Shown here: positions 24,516 through 33,479 of the stretch, in pieces
Numbering within the stretch: position 1 is the stretch's first letter
Layout: every line of letters starts with the position of its first letter
Position numbers and translations under genes: made by a program
Notes under the pieces: model-generated
Database searches by the model: none
What the model was told of the DNA's origin: nothing
What the model saw: only the letters and a program-made list of their open reading frames with translations
Assembly: GCA_021796315.1 (NCBI GenBank)
Contig: JAJYOH010000005.1
Coordinates: 1 to 39,488, forward strand
Direction of reading: 5' to 3'
Source of the DNA: Chloroflexota bacterium
GTDB lineage: Bacteria; Chloroflexota; Anaerolineae; Anaerolineales; Villigracilaceae
DNA: 39,488 bases

Positions 24516-25869
24516 TCTTCAAGCCATCCCATCTGTTGACCAACTCTTACAAACCCAAACTGCGATGGATTTGATCGCGATCTATGGCCGGCCTTTGATT
24601 TTAAATGCGTTGCGCAGTGCGCTGGATGAAATACGCACCCGCCTCGTTGCGGACTCTCAAGCGGCTGTGCCCGGAAATAGCTTGATCTTGGCTGACGCCG
24701 AATCCCGCCTCGCCGCGTGGATAAAACCGACTCTTCAACCGGTCATTAATGCGACGGGCGTGATTCTCCACACCAATCTTGGACGCGCGCCATTATCGAA
24801 AGCGACCATCGCCGCGATGGATGAAGTCTCGCTTGGTTATTCCAACCTTGAATTTGACCTTGGAACGGGCAAGCGCGGCTCGCGTTTGATCCACGCTGAA
24901 TCTGTCCTGCAAAAACTATTGGGTGTTGATGCCGCTCTGGTTGTCAATAACAATGCTTCGGCTGTATTGCTTGCTCTCTCTGCGCTTGCGTCCAAAAAAC
25001 GTGTGATCATTGCCCGCTCACAATTAGTGGAAATTGGCGGCGGATTCCGTGTGCCGGATGTGATGAAGCAATCTGGCGCGAAGCTGGTCGAGGTGGGAAC
25101 GACCAACAAGGTGCGTTTGTCAGATTATGAGAATGAGTTCCCGGATGCGGCTCTTGTGATGCGCGCGCATCGCTCCAATTTTAAAATGATCGGCTTTACC
25201 GAAGAACCGGAATTAAAAGATATTACAGCCGCAGCCCACAAAGCAAACATCATTGTTGTGGATGACCTCGGCTCTGGTTCATTGATCGATACAACAAAAT
25301 ATGGCATTACCCACGAACCAACTGTACAAGAATCTCTTGCCGCAGGTGCGGATGTAATTTGTTTCTCCGGCGATAAACTCTTGGGTGGCCCACAAGCGGG
25401 CATCATTGTTGGCAAAGCCGATTTGATCGCGAAGATCAAGAAACACCCGCTGGCGCGCGCTGTCAGGGCAGATAAAACCTGTCTGGCCGGGATCACCGCA
25501 ACTCTTTTGCATTATCTCAAAGATGAAGCTGAACGCGAGATCCCGATCTGGCAAATGATCTCGATGCCGCTTAACGAGGTCAAGGCTCGGGCTGAGGAAT
25601 GGGCTGATAAATTGGGAGCCGGTTCGGTGGCGAAAAGTGAAGCGACCGTCGGCGGCGGGAGTTTGCCCGGTGAATCGTTCTCATCCTGCGTGCTTGAATT
25701 AAATGTAAAAAGTCCCGATAAATTTTTAAAGAAATTGCGTGGACAAAATCCACCGGTCATCGCACGGACTGAGAATGACAAGGTCCTGCTCGATCCGCGT
25801 ACTGTTTTACCTGAACAGGATGGCGCATTACTTTCTGTTCTCCATTCGCTATCATCGGAGTTGAAATGA
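24505..25869 (+). CDS. selA: L-seryl-tRNA(Sec) selenium transferase
   Basis: A 454-aa PLP enzyme that turns seryl-tRNA(Sec) to selenocysteinyl-tRNA(Sec) using selenophosphate. The PLP lysine is Lys291 in CFSGDKLLGGPQAGI. The N-terminal tRNA-binding helices (about 1-60) and the INATGVILHTNLGRAPLS start of the core (about 81-98) are typical, and the length matches the family. Start at 24505 or the adjacent ATG 24508. No selB, selD or selC was recognised in the window, so the rest of the pathway should lie elsewhere. It overlaps the M24 peptidase gene by ATGA. Confidence 0.95.
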   Translation: MMSNLQAIPSVDQLLQTQTAMDLIAIYGRPLILNALRSALDEIRTRLVADSQAAVPGNSLILADAESRLAAWIKPTLQPVINATGVILHTNLGRAPLSKATIAAMDEVSLGYSNLEFDLGTGKRGSRLIHAESVLQKLLGVDAALVVNNNASAVLLALSALASKKRVIIARSQLVEIGGGFRVPDVMKQSGAKLVEVGTTNKVRLSDYENEFPDAALVMRAHRSNFKMIGFTEEPELKDITAAAHKANIIVVDDLGSGSLIDTTKYGITHEPTVQESLAAGADVICFSGDKLLGGPQAGIIVGKADLIAKIKKHPLARAVRADKTCLAGITATLLHYLKDEAEREIPIWQMISMPLNEVKARAEEWADKLGAGSVAKSEATVGGGSLPGESFSSCVLELNVKSPDKFLKKLRGQNPPVIARTENDKVLLDPRTVLPEQDGALLSVLHSLSSELK

Positions 25870-27086
25870 AATCAGACCTTGACGCTCTCATGCAAGCTAA
25901 AAAACTGGATGCAATTCTTGTGTTCGGCAATGCAGAGCACAATCCGCCGATGTATTATTTCACTGGCGGCGGACATGTCAGCGGAGCGGTGTTGTTCAAG
26001 AAGCCTGGCGAGGAACCTGTCATCTATTGCAACGCAATGGAACGCGCCGAAGCGGCTAAAAGCGGCCTGCATGTCATCTCGCTGCGAATGGCGCCGGTGG
26101 GGGAACTTGCGGCGCGTCCAGCTGAAATATTTGCGGAGCAGGAAATTTCTTCTGGCCGGGTTGGATTGTATGGCACGCTGGATGTTGGCGAGCTGGTTAA
26201 TTTGTATCATTCGATTCATGCCGCCTTGCCGGATATCGAATTGGTGGGCGAGCCGCAGGATGATTCGATCTTCTTGCGCGCCATGGAAACTAAGGATCCA
26301 GCGGAGGTCGAGCGGATTCGCAAAATGGGGGAACTCACAACCAGCGTGGTTGGCATGGTCGCTTCTTACTTGACCGGTTGCGATGTTCGCGACGATGAAG
26401 TTTTGCTCAAGGCTGACGGCTCGCCGCTTACGGTTGCGGATGTCAAAAGCAAAATTTCTCTGTGGCTGGCAGAGCGCGGCGCGGCGGATGTTGAAGGTAC
26501 GATCTTTGCCATTGGCCGCGATGCAGGCGTTCCGCATTCAGTTGGCACACCTGAAGATTTGATGCGCCTCGGTCAAACCATTGTCTTTGATATTTTCCCT
26601 GCCGAAGCTGGCGGCGGATATTTTTATGATTTCACTCGCACCTGGACGCTGGGTTATGCCGCGCCCGAAGCGCAGAAACTTTACGATGAAGTCAAAAATG
26701 TTTACGAAAAGGTCATTGATAATATTGACCTGAATGTGCCTTTCAAAGAATATCAGACTCTTGTTTGTGATGAGTTCAATAGGAATGGACACAAGACTCC
26801 CATGCACACTGAAGGAGTCCTGGAGAATGGTTATGTTCATTCACTTGGGCATGGCCTTGGTCTCAATGTTCACGAGCGGCCATTCAGTCAGCATACCACG
26901 CCAGACGATAATATGTTGAAATCCGGCGTGGTGATTACGATCGAGCCTGGTTTGTATTATCCCGAAAAAGGCATGGGCGTGCGGATTGAAGATTCTTATT
27001 ACGTCCGCCCGGATGGCAGGATGGAAATCCTGGCCGAGTATCCGTACGATTTTGTCCTGCCGATGAAGAAGTGGAAGAAAAAATAA
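25866..27086 (+). CDS. M24 family aminopeptidase (Xaa-Pro dipeptidase type)
   Basis: A 406-aa cytoplasmic metallopeptidase of the pita-bread fold. An N-terminal creatinase-like domain covers about 1-140. The five metal ligands are visible: Asp242 (FDIFP), Asp255 (YFYDFTRT), His329 (HSLGHGLG), Glu360 (TIEPGLYYP) and Glu375 (RIEDSYYV). It probably removes N-terminal residues before proline or cuts proline dipeptides; the exact substrate class cannot be told. It overlaps selA by 4 nt and stops 3 nt before the next gene. Confidence 0.92.
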   Translation: MKSDLDALMQAKKLDAILVFGNAEHNPPMYYFTGGGHVSGAVLFKKPGEEPVIYCNAMERAEAAKSGLHVISLRMAPVGELAARPAEIFAEQEISSGRVGLYGTLDVGELVNLYHSIHAALPDIELVGEPQDDSIFLRAMETKDPAEVERIRKMGELTTSVVGMVASYLTGCDVRDDEVLLKADGSPLTVADVKSKISLWLAERGAADVEGTIFAIGRDAGVPHSVGTPEDLMRLGQTIVFDIFPAEAGGGYFYDFTRTWTLGYAAPEAQKLYDEVKNVYEKVIDNIDLNVPFKEYQTLVCDEFNRNGHKTPMHTEGVLENGYVHSLGHGLGLNVHERPFSQHTTPDDNMLKSGVVITIEPGLYYPEKGMGVRIEDSYYVRPDGRMEILAEYPYDFVLPMKKWKKK

Positions 27087-27089
27087 AAT

Positions 27090-29108
27090 ATGTACTGGAG
27101 TAGAACGGGCAGTCCTCTCGATATCTTTCTCTTCTTGATCTTGTCTCTGTGCTGGGTGGTAGGGGGATGGCTTTTAGCTATTGGGAGCGGACGGTTCCGT
27201 AAGCGCGAAAGCCTGGCTTTCGGCCTGGCATCTGGTGTCTTGCTTTTCATTCTTATTAGTAATGTACTTGCTCGCTTCTTTGCATCTTATGTTGCTTTTA
27301 TTTTGGCAGCCGTCATTGTCTTGTTTCTTGGCTTGTGGACTGCTCGAAACTCAATTAAATCCTGGCCTGACTTAATTAATTTAAAAATATTATGGCGGCT
27401 TATCCCGTTGATTGTCTTGACGGTTTTTTTTACTTTAATGATGCGCGGCTTGGGTGTTGGGGACGATTATGCTCATCTTCCATTGGTCTCTTCGATGGCG
27501 GCTGGAGATATCCCGCCTCATTATTCGCTCTTTCCCAGCATATATTTGCCATACCATTATGCGCTGGATTTGTTCGCGGCGGGCATGGTAAGAGTCGGAG
27601 GTTTCTTTCCGTGGAGCGCATGGGATGTAAGTCGGGCATTTGTCGTTTCGTTAACGATTATCTGCGCCTGGCTTTGGCTGCGACGCATAACTCGAAGCGT
27701 GAAGGCTGCCTGGCTGGGAACTGTTTTGATTGCATTTGGCATGGGTTCGCGTTGGCTGTTGACCCTGCTTCCTGCATTTTGGTTCAACTCTATTTCTTCT
27801 GGGATTACGCTCATTGGTTCTTCTGTCGCAACGGGAAAAACGTTGGCCGAGGCGCTGTTCCGCCCCTGGGTGATTGACGGCGGTCCGCCTGTTCCGTTCC
27901 CTTATGCCTTTGCCAATGGAATCCTGAATCCATTAACCTTTGATTGGGCTGGCGCTTCATCTCTGCCGCTCCTGGCGATTCTGTTGATATTCATGCTGGC
28001 TGGCCGGCGCGGATTAAAGCCGGTTGGGGTTCTGTTGCTGGGAAGCGCTGTTTTGTCGCTTGCCCTAAGTGCGGAACATATTTTTGTCCTGCTTGAATTG
28101 GGCGTTGGAATCGCGGCTTTAATATTGATCCTTCGGCAGAAATTTCCTTTCCGCCAAATCGCTTTATCTTTTGCGGGACAATTCCTGCTGGTTGTTATTG
28201 TTGCCGGTCTGCTTAGCCTGGTGCAAGGCGGAGTGATTACAGAAGTCGCGCGCAGTTTCTTTACTGGCAGGCAAGGCGCCGGTGCGGCGGCTTCGGGAAG
28301 TTTCTCCCTGCGCTGGCCGCCCACTTTTTACGATAGCCACATGGGCAGTTTGTCGCTGTTGGATTGGAAGCAGCTTGTCGTTATATTGTTCGAAGCCGGT
28401 CCTATTCTTCTTTTATTTCCAATTATTATTTCACGGATGAGAACTGATCTAAGGCATTCCAGAACTTTTGAATTTGGTCTCGGTATCGCTTCATTTCTGG
28501 GAGTAATCATTCCTCTATTTTTGAATTATGTGGCAGCCAGAGACATTGTCCGATTAACGGCATTTGGTCTAATCGCGTGGATGTTCCTTGCTATTCACCC
28601 CCTTTGGGTGATTGTTAAACGCGCCTCGGCTTGGATGAATGTCGGCATTGGAGTTGGATACGTTATCGCGATTTTCGGTGGCCTTGCGCTATTTGTCTAC
28701 CAAACTACAGCGATCTTCTCTCCGCAAGTGTCCAGTTTTGTTACCAGTATGGACAGCCGTATTAGTCAGACTTATTGGAACAAACTGGTTCCGCAGGTCA
28801 TGGTTTTCGATCCGATTGGTTTTCGCAGCCAGACCCTGTTTGGCCGTCTTTCCATTGACGCCATAGATGGTTTTCACAAGAGTCAGTTTGTTCCTTACCT
28901 CGCCGCGCCGGATCCAACCGAGCTGCATAAGCTGGGATTTGATTACATCTACATTGACAAACGTTATTGGGATCGCCTCTCGCCTGCCTATCAACAAGGT
29001 TTGTATGCGTCCTGTACGCAAGTGATGAAGAGGCTTGAAAAAATCAATAGCGCCACCGGAGAGCTTTCAGATTTTCGTGTTCTGATCGATATTACCAATT
29101 GTAAATAA
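27090..29108 (+). CDS. Large polytopic membrane protein, GT-C glycosyltransferase-like
   Basis: A 672-aa protein with about 12-14 hydrophobic helices. The first outside loop has MRGLGVGDDYAHLPLV (acidic pair at about 128-129) followed by a HYALDLFAAG helix, the arrangement of GT-C enzymes that use polyprenyl-phosphate sugars. The C-terminal 130 residues are soluble and probably outside. No ribosome site is seen; it starts 3 nt after the M24 stop and may rely on coupling. It could glycosylate a lipid, polymer or protein on the outer face. The family was not pinned down. Confidence 0.6.
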   Translation: MYWSRTGSPLDIFLFLILSLCWVVGGWLLAIGSGRFRKRESLAFGLASGVLLFILISNVLARFFASYVAFILAAVIVLFLGLWTARNSIKSWPDLINLKILWRLIPLIVLTVFFTLMMRGLGVGDDYAHLPLVSSMAAGDIPPHYSLFPSIYLPYHYALDLFAAGMVRVGGFFPWSAWDVSRAFVVSLTIICAWLWLRRITRSVKAAWLGTVLIAFGMGSRWLLTLLPAFWFNSISSGITLIGSSVATGKTLAEALFRPWVIDGGPPVPFPYAFANGILNPLTFDWAGASSLPLLAILLIFMLAGRRGLKPVGVLLLGSAVLSLALSAEHIFVLLELGVGIAALILILRQKFPFRQIALSFAGQFLLVVIVAGLLSLVQGGVITEVARSFFTGRQGAGAAASGSFSLRWPPTFYDSHMGSLSLLDWKQLVVILFEAGPILLLFPIIISRMRTDLRHSRTFEFGLGIASFLGVIIPLFLNYVAARDIVRLTAFGLIAWMFLAIHPLWVIVKRASAWMNVGIGVGYVIAIFGGLALFVYQTTAIFSPQVSSFVTSMDSRISQTYWNKLVPQVMVFDPIGFRSQTLFGRLSIDAIDGFHKSQFVPYLAAPDPTELHKLGFDYIYIDKRYWDRLSPAYQQGLYASCTQVMKRLEKINSATGELSDFRVLIDITNCK

Positions 29109-29134
29109 AGATGAATTTCTTTTTCTTCATCTTT
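29107..29134 (+). terminator. Terminator after the GT-C-like gene
   Basis: A 9-bp AT-rich stem (29107-29115 / 29126-29134) starts in the stop codon. It is weak by GC content but well placed. Confidence 0.5.
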
Positions 29135-29211
29135 CTGGCATTCAAAAATCCGACTGCCGACTCGAATGATATGTATTACAATCTTATAAACTTAAAGTTT
29201 ATTCTTAGACC

Positions 29212-30240
29212 ATGAACCTTCCGCGTTCCGCTCGTATCCTTGCCATCGAAACATCCTGTGACGAGACTGCCAGCGCCGTCATTGAAAACGGACGCGCCCT
29301 GTTGGCGTCCACCGTCGCCTCACAGATGGATATTCATGCGCGTTACGGCGGCGTCTTTCCTGAAGTGGCATCGCGTCAACACGTGTTGTCCATCGTGCCG
29401 GTTATTGAAGAGACTCTATCCAAGGCGCATCTCACTTTCGGCGAGCTTGATGCTATTGCAGTTACGCGCGGTCCGGGGCTGGCGGGTTCGTTGGTGGTTG
29501 GCGTCAATGCCGCGAAGGGACTATCCATCGGCGCTGGACTTCCATTGATTGGTATCAATCATCTCGAAGGACATCTCTATTCGGCCTGGGTTTACAACGC
29601 GGGTGAGACCATTCCTGAAGAGCCGCAATTTCCATTGATGGTTTTACTCGTCTCAGGTGGACACAGCGAACTTAATTTGATGACCGATCATTTGACGTAT
29701 AAACGCCTCGGCTCCACTTTGGACGATGCGGCGGGTGAGGCCTTCGACAAAGTGGCGCGGCTGTTGGGACTCCCGTACCCGGGCGGCCCATCTGTCCAAC
29801 GCGCTGCCGAAGATGGCGACTCGACGCGTTTTCAGTTTCCGCGCGCCTGGCTCGAAGGGACGTGGAACTTCTCCTTTAGCGGAGTCAAGACTGCAGTCCT
29901 GCGCGAAGCGAAAGGTTTTGAGTCGAAGGGCAGGCCTTTGCCTGTATCTGATATGGCTGCTTCTTTTCAGGCCGCGATTGTGGATGTTCTGTTCAATAAA
30001 ACGATGAAGGCCGCGCGCGAATTCGGCGCAAAGGAAATTCTCGTAGCGGGCGGTGTTTCCGCAAACCGTTTATTGCGCGAAACGTTTAGGAACCAAAGTG
30101 AGTATAAAGTTCATATTCCGCCGCTTTCACTTTGCACTGATAACGCGGCCATGATCGCCTCGGCGGGTTATTATCATTTTGCGCTGGGTCACACTTCCGA
30201 ATTAAACATGGATATCGCTCCAACCTGGCCGTTATCATGA
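29212..30240 (+). CDS. tsaD: tRNA N6-adenosine threonylcarbamoyltransferase
   Basis: A 342-aa Kae1/TsaD protein that transfers the threonylcarbamoyl group to A37 of ANN-reading tRNAs. The start IETSCDETASA (about 12-22) and the metal-binding HLEGH (His117, His121) are present, as are VSGGHSEL (about 147) and the C-terminal CTDNAAMIA. Its partner enzyme TsaC is encoded convergently 300 bases on; tsaB and tsaE are not in the window. The mRNA may be leaderless: TATTCT (29200-29205) is only 6 bases before the ATG. Confidence 0.97.
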   Translation: MNLPRSARILAIETSCDETASAVIENGRALLASTVASQMDIHARYGGVFPEVASRQHVLSIVPVIEETLSKAHLTFGELDAIAVTRGPGLAGSLVVGVNAAKGLSIGAGLPLIGINHLEGHLYSAWVYNAGETIPEEPQFPLMVLLVSGGHSELNLMTDHLTYKRLGSTLDDAAGEAFDKVARLLGLPYPGGPSVQRAAEDGDSTRFQFPRAWLEGTWNFSFSGVKTAVLREAKGFESKGRPLPVSDMAASFQAAIVDVLFNKTMKAAREFGAKEILVAGGVSANRLLRETFRNQSEYKVHIPPLSLCTDNAAMIASAGYYHFALGHTSELNMDIAPTWPLS

Positions 30241-30243
30241 AAG

Positions 30244-30282
30244 AAACTCTGCGAAGGTTCGAACCTTCGCAGAGTTTTGCTT
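30244..30282 (+). terminator. Intrinsic terminator of tsaD
   Basis: A perfect 34-bp palindrome (30244-30260 / 30261-30277) ends in TTTTGCTTTT, 4 bases after the stop. Confidence 0.85.
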
Positions 30283-30284
30283 TT

Positions 30285-30344
30285 AAAACCCAAACCGCGC
30301 TTGGGTCGGCCCTGACCCGTACGCGGTTTGTGAGGAGAATGCAC
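30285..30344 (-). ncRNA. Candidate small RNA, unit 1 of a tandem pair
   Basis: On the minus strand TATAAT (30355-30350) is followed by the leader TGCATTCTCCTC, a 9-bp plus 5-bp hairpin (30291-30299 / 30322-30330 and 30303-30307 / 30314-30318) and GGTTTT (T run 30288-30285). Its -10-to-terminator length (65 nt) and -10-to-hairpin distance (20 nt) are the same as in unit 2. No open frame is present. No -35 match was found. Confidence 0.45.
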
Positions 30345-30431
30345 TTATTATTATATCCTTTGACCTGAATGCAACCTGAACATGGATTAAGAATTGCATG
30401 AGAGATTTTTGTTTTCGGCTCACGTGTTCTT

Positions 30432-30491
30432 AAAATGAAAACCGCATCGAGACTTGCCCAAGTCTCATGCGGTTTTCAGAGGAGAATGCAG
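30432..30491 (-). ncRNA. Candidate small RNA, unit 2 of a tandem pair
   Basis: On the minus strand TATAAT (30502-30497) is followed by the leader TGCATTCTCCTC, an 11-bp plus 7-bp hairpin with one bulge (30437-30447 / 30467-30477; 30449-30455 / 30460-30466) and ATTTTA. The hairpin sequence differs from unit 1 except for the AAACCGC / GCGGTTT base, while the leader is the same. It could also be the terminator of tsaC, but the promoter-like part argues for a separate unit. Confidence 0.45.
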
Positions 30492-30533
30492 TAATTATTA
30501 TATTCATGCGTTTAAAGATTGGCTGAGACGCGC

Positions 30534-31148
30534 CTAAATTGCAGATAAGAGTTCTTGAAGGGAAATTGGCCCCTCGCGCAAAATGATCGGCTTTGTGCCG
30601 GTGCAGTCTACCAATGTGGATGGGACTCCGCCAGGTGTGCGGCCTCCGTCGATGATTAGCGCGATGCGCCCGCTCAATTGTGTGAAGACTTCATCTGCCG
30701 TGATTGGACTGGGTTGGCCTGAGATGTTGGCGGATGTGACGGCCATTGGCCCGGCGGCGCGCAATAAAGTCCGCGCAACTTGATGATCAGGCACGCGCGC
30801 GGCGACGGTATCTGTGGCCGAAACAGCCTCGGGGAGAGTCGGCAATTTAGGAACGATCAGAGTCAGGGGTCCGGGCCAGAAGCGGGCGGAAAATTTTTTC
30901 GCCATGTCTGGCACGCTTGAAGCGATCCTGGTCAAGTCGTCCGCGTCGCCGATCAAAATCGGAATCGCTTTTTCGATCGGACGATCTTTTGCCATGTAAA
31001 TTGATTCGACTGCTTTGCCGTTGAACGCCAGCGTGCCGACACCGTAAACTGTGTCGGTGGGGAAGGCCACCAACCCGCCTGATTGCAGAATGTTTAATGC
31101 AACTTGAATTGTTTCCATCGAATTCGATGGAAGAATTTTTGTATTCAT
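30534..31148 (-). CDS. tsaC: L-threonylcarbamoyladenylate synthase
   Basis: A 204-aa YrdC-domain enzyme of the short (TsaC, not Sua5) form. It makes threonylcarbamoyl-AMP from threonine, bicarbonate and ATP for t6A tRNA modification. The family features are FPTDTVYGVGTLAF (about 29-42), KDRPIEKAIPIL (the usual KxRP, about 54) and TSANISGQPS (about 138). It starts 2 nt after the prmC stop and is the last gene of the prfA-GT-prmC-tsaC set. It works with tsaD, encoded convergently. Confidence 0.95.
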   Translation of the reverse strand: MNTKILPSNSMETIQVALNILQSGGLVAFPTDTVYGVGTLAFNGKAVESIYMAKDRPIEKAIPILIGDADDLTRIASSVPDMAKKFSARFWPGPLTLIVPKLPTLPEAVSATDTVAARVPDHQVARTLLRAAGPMAVTSANISGQPSPITADEVFTQLSGRIALIIDGGRTPGGVPSTLVDCTGTKPIILREGPISLQELLSAI

Positions 31149-31150
31149 TT

Positions 31151-32011
31151 TTAAATGTTGGGTAATTGAATTTCCAGTAAACGATCTCTGCCGGTTAAAT
31201 CTTGATGCAAATGAATCTTGGCCTCGGAGAAAGAATCATAGGCGAGTGAAAGAGCGGGCGCGCCGAGTGTGGCTTCGATTTCAAGTAATATGCGCCCGCT
31301 GGGTACAAGCCATTTTGGCGCGAGTGCGATTAATCGTCGAATGAGATCAAGGCCATCCATACCGCCATCGAGCGCCAGGGCAGGTTCGCGTCCATAGACA
31401 GTGAGATTATGCAGCGCCTCAGTGGGAATATAGGGGAGATTGGCGCAGATCAGGTTGAAGGGTTCTGATGGGAGATTGTTGGGTGTTGGTAATAAATCAC
31501 ATTCAACGAATTCAATTTGATGTTCAACGTGAAATTTGCGTGCGTTGCGGCGCGCAACATCGAGAGCTTTGGGCGAAATATCTGTTGCCACAACTTGCAG
31601 CTCGGGAACGTGGACAGCCAGCGAAACGGCAATGCAGCCTGAGCCTGTTCCAATGTCCGCAACAGATTGCGCTTCCGGCGTGGATTGCAGCCACGCAACC
31701 GCATGTTCGACCAATAATTCGGTTTCAGGGCGCGGGATGAGAACATCGGGTGTCACATCAAAGTTGAGACCGAAGAATTCCCAATGGCCGATCACGTAAG
31801 GGAGCGGTTCGCCCGTTTTCAAACGAGAGACAGCTTGTTCAACGGAATCCAGTTGAGGGGCGGTGAGAGGCGTTTCAGGATGGGCAAGAATCCATGTGCG
31901 CGGTTTTTGAAATACGTGAGCCAGCAAAACTTGCGCGTCGAGTTGCGGAGTGTCGCTCAGCCGCCCAAGGGTTTCTCCAACCCGTTCAAGCATCTCGGAA
32001 ATTTTAATCAT
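31151..32011 (-). CDS. prmC: Release factor glutamine N5-methyltransferase
   Basis: A 286-aa class I methyltransferase that methylates the GGQ glutamine of release factors RF1 and RF2, both encoded in this window. The SAM motif DIGTGSGCIAVSLA (about 119-132), the helical N-terminal domain and PRPETELLVE (about 93-102) are typical. The catalytic motif, usually NPPY, reads NLPY here (Asn191-Leu-Pro-Tyr194 in CANLPYIP). The gene overlaps the upstream membrane glycosyltransferase by 8 nt and precedes tsaC. Confidence 0.93.
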   Translation of the reverse strand: MIKISEMLERVGETLGRLSDTPQLDAQVLLAHVFQKPRTWILAHPETPLTAPQLDSVEQAVSRLKTGEPLPYVIGHWEFFGLNFDVTPDVLIPRPETELLVEHAVAWLQSTPEAQSVADIGTGSGCIAVSLAVHVPELQVVATDISPKALDVARRNARKFHVEHQIEFVECDLLPTPNNLPSEPFNLICANLPYIPTEALHNLTVYGREPALALDGGMDGLDLIRRLIALAPKWLVPSGRILLEIEATLGAPALSLAYDSFSEAKIHLHQDLTGRDRLLEIQLPNI

Positions 32012-33449
32012 TGATGGGACCGACCAACATTCTATCCAGCAGCCGGTGCAGCATCATCGCAACCGTAATTCCCATTACGGCCTGGGTAATAACAGTCACC
32101 TGCCCGCTGAGTCCCAACCAAACTTCGCGCCACACACCGCCGTTAAAACCATCTCGGAGCGAAGCGCCGCTGTAATCCGTCAGGGACATGGCGAACTGAA
32201 AGATCAGCGGGAAAATTGCCAAAAGAATCAAGGCAATGATGCCGGGCATCAACCATGGGATGGCGCGCAGCCCCTCGCGTTGTTCGTAGTGTCGACTCTC
32301 GGCGTTTCTTTTTCTGGACCCGCGAGCGGCCCACCACGCTTTGAGCGGATCAAGCGCTAAAGCCTGGAACCCCTCCGCCGCGGCCAGTGAAAGCGGCGCG
32401 GTCAAAATGACGATGTATTGCGGCCATTTTGTCGGCCAGAGCAAAAGGAAGAAGATGGCAATTCCAAGCCATAAAATATAGACGCGTTCTTTTTTCCAAA
32501 GACGGTTGAGACCGATGAAAGCTAAAATCGTGATCAGAAAATCAATCGAAATAAGAAAGACGCCCGGATGCCACGGCACCGATTCTGTCAGCCAGACAAA
32601 AGGCTGCCAGGGTGGAAAATTCGCTTGCTGAACTTCCGGTGCGGTGACGGAATAATTCGATAAATAAAAAACAGATTCCTTTAATCGAGTAAATGGCGCG
32701 GGCCAGAGATACGGATTCGCCATGAAGAAAACAAGAAGTGAAAGTATTCCCCACACGGCGGCTTGTTTGAAGAAGCGGACTGGATTTCCTTCGCGTTTTG
32801 AATCAATAAACCAATCCACGAGAATCGCAATCCCGGCCACACAATATAAATATTTTGATGCGGCGGTCAGACCCAGAAAAACAGCAGAAGCAATCAACCA
32901 TCCACCAATAAATCTTTCGTTTTTCGGTATCGCGCTTTTCTTTGCCCGGGTGTAACAAATGACCGAAAGCAGCGCGAGAAAAGCAGGCAACGCCTCCAGC
33001 ATGATCTGGCTGGTGTATTTAATGGTGAAGGTATGAACGGCTAAGAAAAGTCCTGCCAGCGGATTGACCAACGATAGGGCAAGAACAGTCAGAGTTCCAA
33101 ATACTGCGTTGATTGTCCGCGCGGGTTCGACCAGGTTGCGCGGCAAATAATTATTGGGTTGGGCAGTGGTTGGCGCGTCAGGGATGAGCGGCTTTTCCGG
33201 GGCGGATAAAATACTTATGCCGACCATGATCTTTGCCAGCGGCGGATGTTCAGTTCGGTAATTAGTATCCAGAAAGCCGCGCCAGTCCGAGGTCCGGGTG
33301 AGATGCGCAAATTGTTGACCGGCGCGCAGATAATCATCTTCATCGTAATCGATGGGCAGCATGGATACGGCGCGGGCGCGCAATCCCCATGCGATGGCGG
33401 TTACGATCAAAATGGCGATGACGCGAAAGGGGAGTCGGAAACGATTCAT
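32004..33449 (-). CDS. GT-C (GT39/GT83-like) membrane glycosyltransferase
   Basis: A 481-aa polytopic protein. The first outside loop has DYDEDDYLRAG (about 34-44) and TEHPPLAK (about 66-73), the acidic and HPP motifs of PMT/ArnT-like glycosyltransferases acting on polyprenyl-phosphate sugars. About ten membrane helices follow. The last 80 residues (FPLIFQFAMSLTDYSGASL and on) look different, with some likeness to the start of sugar-ABC permeases. It lies inside the normal prfA-prmC-tsaC gene order and overlaps prmC by 8 nt. AAAGGA precedes the ATG. The acceptor is unknown. Confidence 0.75.
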   Translation of the reverse strand: MNRFRLPFRVIAILIVTAIAWGLRARAVSMLPIDYDEDDYLRAGQQFAHLTRTSDWRGFLDTNYRTEHPPLAKIMVGISILSAPEKPLIPDAPTTAQPNNYLPRNLVEPARTINAVFGTLTVLALSLVNPLAGLFLAVHTFTIKYTSQIMLEALPAFLALLSVICYTRAKKSAIPKNERFIGGWLIASAVFLGLTAASKYLYCVAGIAILVDWFIDSKREGNPVRFFKQAAVWGILSLLVFFMANPYLWPAPFTRLKESVFYLSNYSVTAPEVQQANFPPWQPFVWLTESVPWHPGVFLISIDFLITILAFIGLNRLWKKERVYILWLGIAIFFLLLWPTKWPQYIVILTAPLSLAAAEGFQALALDPLKAWWAARGSRKRNAESRHYEQREGLRAIPWLMPGIIALILLAIFPLIFQFAMSLTDYSGASLRDGFNGGVWREVWLGLSGQVTVITQAVMGITVAMMLHRLLDRMLVGPIND

Positions 33450-33479
33450 GTTGTCCTTTCAATTGGTCTCTTACATATG

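Noticed and set aside
25872..26537. 221-codon open frame on the minus strand
   Set aside because: Antisense to the M24 peptidase gene with clear metal ligands; no recognisable motif or ribosome site.
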